Shown: in pieces, positions 1-5,942 of the stretch
How the letters are laid out: every line of letters starts with the position of its first letter
Position numbering within the stretch: position 1 is the stretch's first letter
Assembly: GCA_034434635.1 (NCBI GenBank)
Contig: DAOTYX010000088.1
Span: forward strand, 1-15,893
Source: DAOTYX01 sp034434635
GTDB taxonomy: Bacteria; Chloroflexota; Anaerolineae; B4-G1; DUEL01
Reading direction: 5' to 3'
DNA: 15,893 bases
The notes under the pieces: generated by a model
What the model was told of the DNA's origin: nothing
What the model saw: only the letters and a program-made list of their open reading frames with translations
The model's database searches: none
Translations under genes and position numbers: made by a program

Positions 1-301
1 ATGGTCTTCCCTTACCGTGTTGATCGAAGACTGCGCCCAAAACGGCCGAAGAGAGTCAGCGGATTGAGCAGATGAAGCGGATTTGTCTACAGAAATCCGC
101 TGAATCTGCTCAATCTGCTGACCGATTCCTCGCTGTTGGCACTCTGAACCAGGAACAACACTCAAGAGGGAGACTACCGATTTTTCGGACAGGCCCTAAC
201 CGCCGGGCCTCCGCGGTTGAAACGCCGGGTAACAGCAGCGAAGACCACCTGCGTGGCCTGGCTGGCGCCCTGTAGTTGATTTTCCCCCTGTTTGTGGTAG
301 G
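1..301. other. Non-coding leader region before archease
   Basis: I see no credible gene in these 301 bases. The region holds the long inverted repeat at 55-122 and, near 191-218, two short overlapping inverted repeats (AGGCCC/GGGCCT and AACCGC/GCGGTT) that cannot both form. A weak promoter-like pair, TTGATT at 276-281 and TAGGAT at 298-303, sits directly before archease. Short frames through here are shadows or run in from antisense of the neighbouring genes. Confidence 0.5.
55..122. repeat. Long imperfect palindrome of 9-nt units
   Basis: Two 30-nt arms (55-84 and 93-122) flank an 8-nt loop. Pairing gives 27 Watson-Crick pairs, one G-T pair and two adjacent mismatches (74/103 and 75/102). 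Each arm is itself three 9-nt units: AGCGGATTG, AGCAGATGA, AGCGGATTT on the left, and AAATCCGCT, GAATCTGCT, CAATCTGCT on the right. There is no T-run after it, so it does not look like a simple terminator. It resembles a dispersed intergenic REP-like element, but copy number elsewhere in the genome cannot be judged from this window. Confidence 0.75.
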
Positions 302-721
302 ATGGAACCCACGATGGAGGGGGGCTTCACGGAGATCGACCATACCGCCGATGCGGCTCTGCTGGTCTGGGGGCAGGACCTGGCTGCGCTGTTCGTCAAC
401 GCCGCGCGCGGCCTGGCCTGGCTGCAGGCCGACCCGGCGAGCGTCACGCCAACGGTGGCCATCCCGGTAGACCTGACCGCCGACGACGTGGAGATGCTGC
501 TGGTCACCTGGCTGGGCGAACTCCTCTACCTGGGCGAGCGTGAGGGCGTGGTCTTCACCACCTTCGATCTGGAGGAAGTAACCCCCACCCGCCTGCGCGG
601 AACGGCCTACGGCGGGCCGCCCGGAGAGCGCCGCTGGCCGGTCAAGGCGGTCACCTTCAACCGCCTGGCGGTGCGTCCCGGCCCGCGCGGCCTGGAAACC
701 CCCATCGTCTTCGACGTGTGA
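302..721 (+). CDS. Archease family protein
   Basis: Archease is a small metal-binding activator of the RNA ligase RtcB. It speeds the guanylylation step and lets the ligase turn over repeatedly. The 139-aa length is typical, and the N-terminal motif FTEIDHTADAALLVWG is the family signature (the usual form is xxxDHTAD followed by a Gly). The middle carries the expected LLVTWLGELLYLxE stretch, and the end VFDV matches family C-termini. The gene lies 51 nt before rtcB on the same strand, the classic archease-rtcB pair, so co-transcription is very likely. The start is uncertain: ATG at 302 gives four extra residues, while ATG at 314 (MEGGFTEIDH) fits family N-termini and lies 11 nt after an AGGA. 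A possible promoter at 276-303 would favour the later start. Confidence 0.93.
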   Translation: MEPTMEGGFTEIDHTADAALLVWGQDLAALFVNAARGLAWLQADPASVTPTVAIPVDLTADDVEMLLVTWLGELLYLGEREGVVFTTFDLEEVTPTRLRGTAYGGPPGERRWPVKAVTFNRLAVRPGPRGLETPIVFDV

Positions 722-735
722 GAAATGGACGTCGA

Positions 736-753
736 ACCACAGTGGTCTGTGGT
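736..753 (+). other. Perfect 7-bp hairpin between archease and rtcB
   Basis: ACCACAG (736-742), loop TGGT, CTGTGGT (747-753) form a perfect inverted repeat. It lies 15 nt after the archease stop and 20 nt before the preferred rtcB start. There is no T-tail. It could be an RNA stem that protects or processes the bicistronic message, or a chance structure. Confidence 0.5.
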
Positions 754-772
754 CGCTGCTGAGAGGAGAGAG

Positions 773-2224
773 ATGGTCGAGAAGAAGGACTTCCGCAAGG
801 TGGAGCGCTTTGTCTGGGAGTTGCCCAAGACAACGCGGACGGATATGCGCGTGCCGGCGCGCCTGTTTGCCGACGCCGAGATGCTGGACGCCGCCTTCCG
901 CGACCGCACAGTCGAGCAACTGGTCAACACCGCCACCCTGCCCGGGATCGTGAAATACGCTATGGCCATGCCCGACTTCCACGAGGGGTACGGTTTTCCC
1001 ATCGGCGGCGTGGCGGCGATGGACGTGAAGACGGGCGTCATCTCTCCCGGCGGGGTCGGGTACGACATCAACTGCGGCGTCCGACTGCTGGCCTCCCATC
1101 TGGAGCAGGAGGAAGTCGCGCCGTACCTGCGGGAACTTACCGCCGCCCTCTATAACTCCTGTCCCAGCGGCGTGGGCGAGAAGGGTCGCGTCCGTCTCTC
1201 CGACCGCGAACTGGACGAGATGGTCACCCAGGGGGCAAAATGGGCGCTGAAGCGTGGCCTGGCCCGCGCCGAGGACCTGGCCCACACTGAGGAGGAAGGT
1301 TGCCTGCCCGGCGCGGACCCTGGCGCGGTGAGCGCGCGGGCGAAGGAGCGCGGCCGCCCGCAGGCCGGCTCGCTGGGCGCGGGCAACCACTTCCTGGAGA
1401 TTGACGTGGTGGAGGAGGTCTACGCTCCTGAAGTGGCAAAGGCCTTCGGCCTGCGAGAGAACCAGGTGGTCGTCCAGATTCACTGCGGCTCGCGTGGTTA
1501 TGGCCACCAAATCTGCGACGATTACGTCAAGAGCCTGCAGGCAGCGGTGCGCAAGTACGACATCCCCCTGCCTGACCGGGAACTGGTCTGTGCGCCGGTG
1601 GACTCGCCGGAGGGACGCGCCTACTACGGGGCGATGGCCTGCGCGGTCAACTACGCCTTCGTCAACCGACAGGTGCTGGCGATGGGCGTGCGCGAAGCCT
1701 TCGAGCAGGTGCTCGCCGGCAAGGTGCGCCATGTGGACCTGTTTCAGGTCTACGACGTGACCCACAACATCGCCAAGTTCGAGGAGCACGAGGTGGACGG
1801 CAAGCGGCTGCGCCTGTGCGTGCACCGCAAGGGGGCCACACGCGCCTTTGGGCCGGGCCGACAGGAGGTGCCGGCAGATTACCGTGACGCGGGTCAGCCA
1901 GTGCTGGTGCCTGGCTCGATGGGCACCGCTTCCTACGTGCTGGTGGGCACGCCGCAGGCGATGACGCTCACTTTCGGCTCCACCTGTCACGGAGCGGGCC
2001 GGGTGATGAGCCGCACCCAGGCGCTGAAGAAGATCTTCGGCGCGGACCTGAAGCGGGAACTGGAGGAGCAGGGATTGGTGATCATGGCCGGCAGCACCAA
2101 AGGGCTCGCCGAGGAGGCCCCGGCCGCCTACAAGGATGTCAGCCAGGTGGTCGAAGTGGTCCACGGCGCGGGGCTGGCCCGCAAGGTCGCCCGCCTCCGC
2201 CCGCTGGCGGTCATCAAGGGGTGA
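773..2224 (+). CDS. rtcB: RtcB, RNA-splicing (3'-phosphate) ligase
   Basis: RtcB joins RNA ends carrying 2',3'-cyclic phosphate or 3'-phosphate to 5'-OH ends, using GTP and Mn2+. In bacteria it serves RNA repair. From ATG 773 the protein is 483 aa, close to the 481 aa of Pyrococcus horikoshii RtcB. The active-site residues fall at nearly the same numbers: D98 and C101 (GYDINCG), H206 (GAGNHFLE), H237 (IHCGSRG), H331 (DVTHNI) and the guanylylated H406 (STCHGAGR). The C-terminus (LRPLAVIKG) is conserved. An in-frame ATG at 725 would add 16 residues, but the hairpin 736-753 lies in that stretch and AGGAG at 764-768 serves the 773 start. The upstream neighbour is its activator archease. No residue needed for catalysis appears to be missing. 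Confidence 0.97.
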   Translation: MVEKKDFRKVERFVWELPKTTRTDMRVPARLFADAEMLDAAFRDRTVEQLVNTATLPGIVKYAMAMPDFHEGYGFPIGGVAAMDVKTGVISPGGVGYDINCGVRLLASHLEQEEVAPYLRELTAALYNSCPSGVGEKGRVRLSDRELDEMVTQGAKWALKRGLARAEDLAHTEEEGCLPGADPGAVSARAKERGRPQAGSLGAGNHFLEIDVVEEVYAPEVAKAFGLRENQVVVQIHCGSRGYGHQICDDYVKSLQAAVRKYDIPLPDRELVCAPVDSPEGRAYYGAMACAVNYAFVNRQVLAMGVREAFEQVLAGKVRHVDLFQVYDVTHNIAKFEEHEVDGKRLRLCVHRKGATRAFGPGRQEVPADYRDAGQPVLVPGSMGTASYVLVGTPQAMTLTFGSTCHGAGRVMSRTQALKKIFGADLKRELEEQGLVIMAGSTKGLAEEAPAAYKDVSQVVEVVHGAGLARKVARLRPLAVIKG

Positions 2225-2272
2225 CACGGGGACGCGGGGATGCCTCACCCCGTCGTAGGATCGCCCTGTCAC
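2221..2272 (+). other. Bulged stem structure over the rtcB stop codon
   Basis: GTGACA-c-GGG (2221-2230) can pair with CCC-TGTCAC (2264-2272). Inside it, GAC-gc-GGGG (2231-2239) can pair with CCCCGTC (2248-2254). The structure starts at the rtcB stop codon. The sequence after it is A- and C-rich, not a T-run, so an intrinsic terminator is not supported. It may be a 3'-end stabilising structure or chance. Confidence 0.3.
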
Positions 2273-2289
2273 AAAACCGCCCCTCAACG

Positions 2290-2299
2290 GAAACGTTTC
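2290..2299. promoter_or_regulatory. GAAACGTTTC palindrome, possible operator
   Basis: This perfect 10-bp palindrome with a central CG sits 16 nt upstream of the candidate -35 box of the LysM gene. Its form resembles operators of LacI/GalR-family repressors. No such regulator is in the window, so the role is inferred. Confidence 0.3.
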
Positions 2300-2315
2300 G
2301 GGAAGCAAGAAGGAC

Positions 2316-2344
2316 TTGCATTTCACAGCGGATCTCTGTATCAT
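2316..2344 (+). promoter_or_regulatory. Candidate promoter of the LysM protein gene
   Basis: TTGCAT (2316-2321), a 17-nt spacer and TATCAT (2339-2344) fit a sigma70-type promoter with a weak -35 and a good -10. The predicted start near 2351 gives a leader of about 55 nt. Confidence 0.4.
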
Positions 2345-2405
2345 GATTTGCGTCGCGCATCCACCCTGGCTGAGTGTGGTTCTTTCCGAATAAGGAGGTG
2401 GTCAA

Positions 2406-2858
2406 ATGAAGCAAGCGGTCACGCTCCTGTCAGCGGCGTTGCTGATCCTGCTGACGGCCGCGCCTGTGGCCGCCGCTCCGTCAGCCTGGGCTATCCTGGG
2501 CTACCACATCGTCCAACCGGGGGAGACCCTCTTCTGTATCGGTCGGGCATACGGTGTGGACCCATGGGCCATCGCGGCGGCAAACGGGGTGGGCAGCCCT
2601 TATCATCTGTACGCCGGCACCGCGCTGGCCATCCCCGACGCCTACGCCTACATTCCCCCTGGCCCGGTGTGCCGGCCGCAGTGGTCAAGCCCTGTCTATC
2701 CCTCTTGCATCGCCTATCATACAGTCGTGCGGGGTGACACCCTCAGCCGCATCGCTCGCTGGTACGGGGTGAGCATGTGGCGCATCGCTGAGGTCAACGG
2801 CATCTACAACCTCAACTACATCCGCGCCGGCAGCGTGCTGTGCATCCCTGACCCGTAG
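2406..2858 (+). CDS. Exported protein with two LysM domains
   Basis: This is a 150-aa protein with a Sec signal peptide (about residues 1-24, a long Leu/Ala core ending VAAAP). It is followed by two LysM domains, about 33-77 (YHIVQPGETLFCIGRAYGV) and 104-148 (YHTVVRGDTLSRIARWYGV), joined by a Pro-rich linker. LysM domains bind N-acetylglucosamine polymers such as peptidoglycan. No catalytic domain is present, so it may be a free wall-binding protein. Four cysteines (44, 89, 101, 147) remain in the exported part and could form disulfides. The start is fixed by a near-perfect SD, AAGGAGGTG at 2392-2400, five nt before the ATG. It appears to be a single-gene unit, with its own promoter candidate upstream and a terminator at 2879-2920. 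Confidence 0.92.
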   Translation: MKQAVTLLSAALLILLTAAPVAAAPSAWAILGYHIVQPGETLFCIGRAYGVDPWAIAAANGVGSPYHLYAGTALAIPDAYAYIPPGPVCRPQWSSPVYPSCIAYHTVVRGDTLSRIARWYGVSMWRIAEVNGIYNLNYIRAGSVLCIPDP

Positions 2859-2878
2859 ACTGTCCTGGCAGACCAGAC

Positions 2879-2920
2879 GCACCCGGCTGCGTTGGGGGGC
2901 GCAGCCGGGTGCTTCTTTAT
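2879..2920 (+). terminator. Rho-independent terminator after the LysM gene
   Basis: A perfect 13-bp stem pairs 2879-2891 with 2900-2912 (core ACCCGGCTGCG / CGCAGCCGGGT) around an 8-nt loop TTGGGGGG. It is followed by the T-rich tail TTCTTTAT. It starts about 20 nt after the LysM stop. Confidence 0.9.
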
Positions 2921-2938
2921 TCTGGTACTATTGTCTCA

Positions 2939-2968
2939 TTGAAGCCCCCACACTCACCCTGTTATAAT
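2939..2968 (+). promoter_or_regulatory. Promoter of the CAP-subtilase pair
   Basis: TTGAAG (2939-2944), an 18-nt spacer and a consensus TATAAT (2963-2968) form a strong-looking sigma70-type promoter. Transcription from about 2975 would leave only about 14 nt before the ATG at 2989, with GGGGAAAG as a modest ribosome site. Confidence 0.7.
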
Positions 2969-2988
2969 ACAACCTGGGACGGGGAAAG

Positions 2989-4221
2989 ATGAGAAGATGG
3001 TGGCGGGTGGTTATGCTCCAAATCCTGTTGGGAACGGTGATCCTGGCCGGGGCGAATCCGGCGCAGGCAGATGACCCCAACCCGCCGGAAGCACTCATCG
3101 GCCACGTCTCCACCATCGGCCCCGCAGCGATCTCTTCCTTGCCGGCGTCTCCCTCTGCCCGCGCTTCGGCCGCCTCTGCGGATGAGATAGCCCAACAGGT
3201 GGTCGAGGCGATCAACGCCGCTCGCTGGGAGAACGGTCACCTTCCCCCCCTCAAGCGGCAGAGCGGACTGGACGCTGCCGCCGCTTACCACAGCCAGGAT
3301 ATGGCCGTGGACAACTACTTCGCACACGACAGCTACAACCGCGTGGCTGGGTCATTGGTCTTCGAGCGTTACTGGTGGGAGCGGGTGCAGAGTTACTACC
3401 CTGGCTGGAACGGCCTGGGCGAGTGCATCGCCGCTGGCTTCGCCGATGCCGCGTCGGTGGTGAACGGCTGGCTGGGTAGCACCGGCCATCGCGCCATCAT
3501 GCTCAGCACAGGCTACACCGAGATCGGCTCCGGCTTCTATCAGGGAGGCACCTGGGGCACCTACTGGACCACCGACTACGGCAGCCGCTGCGACACCTAC
3601 CCCGTCGTCATCAACCGCGAGGCGGCGAGCACCTCTTCGCGCGCCGTGTCCCTCTACGTCTACGGGGCAGGCTGGGCGCAGCAGATGCGCTTCCGTAACG
3701 AGAACGGCGCGTGGTCGAACTGGGAGGCCTATAACCCCGATCGCGCCTGGACGCTCTCCTGTGGCACCGGCACCAAGACCGTCAGCGTCGAGATCGCCCA
3801 GGGCAGCCAGGTGCGCTCCTACTCGGACACCATCCTGCTGAGCGGAGAGGATTACCATCTGGAAGCCACCGATCAGGTCGTCTTCTTCTACGAGCGGGGG
3901 AGCGGGCAACTGTTCCCTGCCACTGCGCTGCCGATACAGGTCGAGAACACCGGCCTGGGCTGTTCCAGCCTGCAGTGGAGCGCGACCCGGTCGGGGACGT
4001 GGTTCACCGTTTCTCCCGCCAGCGGCTCTACGCCGGCAACCCTGACCGTGACCCCGGAGGGCTTCCCAACCGCGGTTGGCGTCTACACCGGGAGCGTGAC
4101 CGTCACTGCGACACAGCCGCCAGGCGTGACCGGCTCCCCGCAGTCGGTGGAGGTCACCCTCATCGTCGCGGACCACGTCTACCGCCTGGCCCTGCCCTAC
4201 GTGGCGCGAGGGAGGTCGTGA
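2989..4221 (+). CDS. Secreted CAP/SCP-domain protein with BACON-like repeat
   Basis: This 410-aa protein has a signal peptide at about residues 1-27 (cleavage near AQA-DDP) and a short Ser/Ala-rich spacer. The CAP domain spans about 65-205: H101 (AYHSQDMA), E145 in GECIAAG (usually GENIA) and H167 in TGHRAIML, the expected metal-site and fold residues. A beta-rich module follows (about 215-285, WAQQMRFRNENGAWSNWE), then a BACON-type domain (about 315-393, with TWFTVSPASGSTPATLTV and GVYTGSVTVTA). The tail YRLALPYVARG resembles the C-terminal YLPLVxR motif common on Chloroflexota exported proteins. CAP proteins have varied roles, including lipid binding and proteolysis-linked functions, so the substrate is unknown. 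It is the first gene of a pair: the subtilase starts 1 nt after its stop, which suggests the two work or are exported together. Confidence 0.88.
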   Translation: MRRWWRVVMLQILLGTVILAGANPAQADDPNPPEALIGHVSTIGPAAISSLPASPSARASAASADEIAQQVVEAINAARWENGHLPPLKRQSGLDAAAAYHSQDMAVDNYFAHDSYNRVAGSLVFERYWWERVQSYYPGWNGLGECIAAGFADAASVVNGWLGSTGHRAIMLSTGYTEIGSGFYQGGTWGTYWTTDYGSRCDTYPVVINREAASTSSRAVSLYVYGAGWAQQMRFRNENGAWSNWEAYNPDRAWTLSCGTGTKTVSVEIAQGSQVRSYSDTILLSGEDYHLEATDQVVFFYERGSGQLFPATALPIQVENTGLGCSSLQWSATRSGTWFTVSPASGSTPATLTVTPEGFPTAVGVYTGSVTVTATQPPGVTGSPQSVEVTLIVADHVYRLALPYVARGRS

Positions 4222-4222
4222 C

Positions 4223-5551
4223 ATGCGCCGCCTGATCCTCCCGCTCATCCTGGCGCTGCTGCTGATGGCGTTCCTCTCCGCCTGGCTTCCCGGCGGCAAC
4301 CGGGCGGCGCTGGCTGCCTCCCCCGCGGCCGGCCTGCAGGCGACGGTCACCACCTATACCACCTACTTGCCATTGCTGCTGCGCGAGATCCTCCCCTCGC
4401 TTTACCCCAACGACCCGCTCCTCAACCTGGAATGGGGGTTGGAAGCCGTCGCCGCGCCACAGGCCTGGGGAGTGACCTGTGGCTGCCCATCGGCCCTCGT
4501 CGCTGTCGTGGACTCCGGCGTGGACCTGAGCCATCCTGACCTGGCCGGGAAGGTGCGCACGGACATAGATTGGGACTTCGTCAGCGACGACGACTCGGCG
4601 GATGACGGCTTCGGGCACGGCACACACGTCGCTGGCATCGCCGCAGCGGCCACCAACAACGGGACCGGAGTGGCCGGCCTGGGCTGGGAGGCGACCGTGC
4701 TCCCGCTGCGGGTGCTGAACGACAGCGGCCTGGGCTACGCCGACGACGTGGCCGAGGCCATCCGCTACGCCACCGATCACGGCGCACAGGTGATCAACCT
4801 CAGCCTGGGCGGACTCGGTGCCTGCCCCTCCTACCTGCAGGACGCAGTGAACTACGCCTACGCGCGCGGCGTGGTCGTCGTCGCCGCAGCGGGCAATCAC
4901 GGCGGGAGCGTGCCGGACGGCTCCTTCTTCCCCGCCAACTGCACGCACGTGCTGGGCGTGGCGGCAACGGAGCCGGGGAACACGATCGCTGCCTACTCCA
5001 ACACTGGCGACCACGTCAGCGTGGCCGCGCCGGGGACGGGCATCTATAGCACGCTGATCGGTGGGTACGGCGAGAAGAGCGGCACCTCGATGGCCGCGCC
5101 GCACGTCGCCGGGCTGGCCGCGCTGGTCCGCGCCGTCTACCCTGCCTACACCCCCGACCAGGTGGCCTCGGCGATCCTGGACAACGCCAGCGATCTGGGC
5201 GCGCCGGGTTGGGACCCCCTCTCTGGCTGTGGGCAGATCAACGCCTACGCCGCCCTCACCCGTGGAGCGCCATCCTCCGCGCCGCTCTGCCGGAGCAGAA
5301 CCTATACAGGGACGGCGCGCACGCTTCCAGCCACCCGCTTTGCTGCCGGCGAGGTCATCTTCACCCTCCGCCCGGGAGCCTCGGCGATGGGGCTGGCCCA
5401 GCGGTACGGGGCCCGCGCCGAGTTCATGCCCGACCTGGGGGCCTGGCGCCTGCGCGTGCCAGCGGGCGCAGAGCAACGCACCCTCAGTCTCCTGCGCGCC
5501 GATCCGGCAGTTCTTCAGGCCGACCTCAACGTCCAGGTCGCGGCTCAGTGA
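4223..5551 (+). CDS. Subtilisin-like (S8) protease with C-terminal prodomain-like module
   Basis: This 442-aa secreted protease has a signal peptide at about residues 1-32. The catalytic triad is complete: D97 (AVVDSGVDLSHPDL), H132 (GHGTHVAGI) and S289 (GTSMAAPHVAG), with oxyanion N225 (AAGNHGG). The family usually has an N-terminal prodomain before the PNDPLxxxxWGL segment. Here only about 28 residues, including TYLPLLLR (47-53), separate the signal peptide from YPNDPLLNLEWGLEAV (61-76). A segment that looks like that prodomain lies instead at 374-438: GEVIFTLRPGAS, a YGARAEF turn, LGAWRLRVPAG, and LRADPAVLQADLN in place of the usual AEPN. The start ATG has SD GGGAGG (4210-4215), which overlaps the end of the CAP gene. 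It is presumably made from the promoter at 2939-2968. Confidence 0.93.
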   Translation: MRRLILPLILALLLMAFLSAWLPGGNRAALAASPAAGLQATVTTYTTYLPLLLREILPSLYPNDPLLNLEWGLEAVAAPQAWGVTCGCPSALVAVVDSGVDLSHPDLAGKVRTDIDWDFVSDDDSADDGFGHGTHVAGIAAAATNNGTGVAGLGWEATVLPLRVLNDSGLGYADDVAEAIRYATDHGAQVINLSLGGLGACPSYLQDAVNYAYARGVVVVAAAGNHGGSVPDGSFFPANCTHVLGVAATEPGNTIAAYSNTGDHVSVAAPGTGIYSTLIGGYGEKSGTSMAAPHVAGLAALVRAVYPAYTPDQVASAILDNASDLGAPGWDPLSGCGQINAYAALTRGAPSSAPLCRSRTYTGTARTLPATRFAAGEVIFTLRPGASAMGLAQRYGARAEFMPDLGAWRLRVPAGAEQRTLSLLRADPAVLQADLNVQVAAQ

Positions 5552-5580
5552 CCCTGGATCCCCCTGATTCGTGAGGTTTG

Positions 5581-5611
5581 GACACAAGTCTGGCTACCTG
5601 CCACTTTTGTC
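5581..5611. repeat. Inverted repeat downstream of the subtilase
   Basis: GACACAAGT (5581-5589) and ACTTTTGTC (5603-5611) pair over 9 positions with one mismatch, around a 13-nt loop. It starts 30 nt after the subtilase stop and could act as a weak transcript end, though no T-run follows. Confidence 0.35.
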
Positions 5612-5691
5612 AATGCAGCCCCTCGCAGTTCCTCTCAGGTCGTCATTGCTCGGCTCGACCCTGCGGCGTCAGCATGTCCCTATGCGTCGGC

Positions 5692-5713
5692 GGGCGGCAT
5701 GGGGATGCCGCCC
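5692..5713. repeat. Perfect 9-bp palindrome, GGGCGGCAT arms
   Basis: GGGCGGCAT (5692-5700), loop GGGG, ATGCCGCCC (5705-5713). Read on the minus strand, with CGTA before the arm, it starts GTAGGGCGGCAT. That resembles GTAGGG-armed palindromes found between genes in Chloroflexota and cyanobacteria; this is from memory and was not checked. Confidence 0.65.
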
Positions 5714-5730
5714 TACGGTGTACCCCCATT

Positions 5731-5757
5731 TAGGGGCGCAGCAGCGCTGCGCCTCTA
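5731..5757. repeat. 12-bp palindrome, TAGGGGCGCAGC arms
   Basis: TAGGGGCGCAGC (5731-5742) pairs with GCTGCGCCTCTA (5746-5757) over 12 positions with one G-T pair, around loop AGC. It lies 17 nt from the preceding palindrome. CCCC at 5724-5727 can alternatively pair with GGGG at 5733-5736, so two folds compete. Confidence 0.7.
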
Positions 5758-5836
5758 CTGCAATCCATCGGCGCCCGCAGCGGTAAAGCCACTGCGTTCA
5801 ATATCCCAACTCGTATCCGAACCTCAGCGATTTCAC

Positions 5837-5865
5837 TTGACGATCCCCATCTTTCCCGATATGAT
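5837..5865 (+). promoter_or_regulatory. Promoter of purA
   Basis: TTGACG (5837-5842), a 17-nt spacer and TATGAT (5860-5865) match the sigma70 consensus at 5 of 6 bases in each box. Transcription should start near 5872, leaving a leader of about 70 nt. Confidence 0.7.
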
Positions 5866-5942
5866 ACCTCTGCGACACCTCATCGCCCTGCCTGTTTTCT
5901 GCCACGAACTGGGGGCGAAGCCATCTCCACTGGAGGCGAAGG

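Larger units (their letters stand above)
5552..5942. other. 391-nt intergenic region with three hairpins and the purA promoter
   Basis: No convincing gene is seen here; short frames lack ribosome sites and protein-like composition. The region holds inverted repeats at 5581-5611, 5692-5713 and 5731-5757, the purA promoter at 5837-5865, and the purA SD (GGAGG at 5932-5936). No T-rich terminator follows the subtilase. Confidence 0.6.

Noticed and set aside
55..122. CRISPR-like repeat
   Set aside because: The 9-nt units are contiguous without spacers, and no cas gene is near.
110..2344. 744-aa open frame on the minus strand
   Set aside because: It is antisense to archease and rtcB, whose families and catalytic residues are certain. 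Its protein is low-complexity (His/Ala/Gly/Arg-rich) and has no ribosome site.
4160..5587. 475-aa open frame on the minus strand
   Set aside because: It is antisense to the subtilase, which has a complete catalytic triad.
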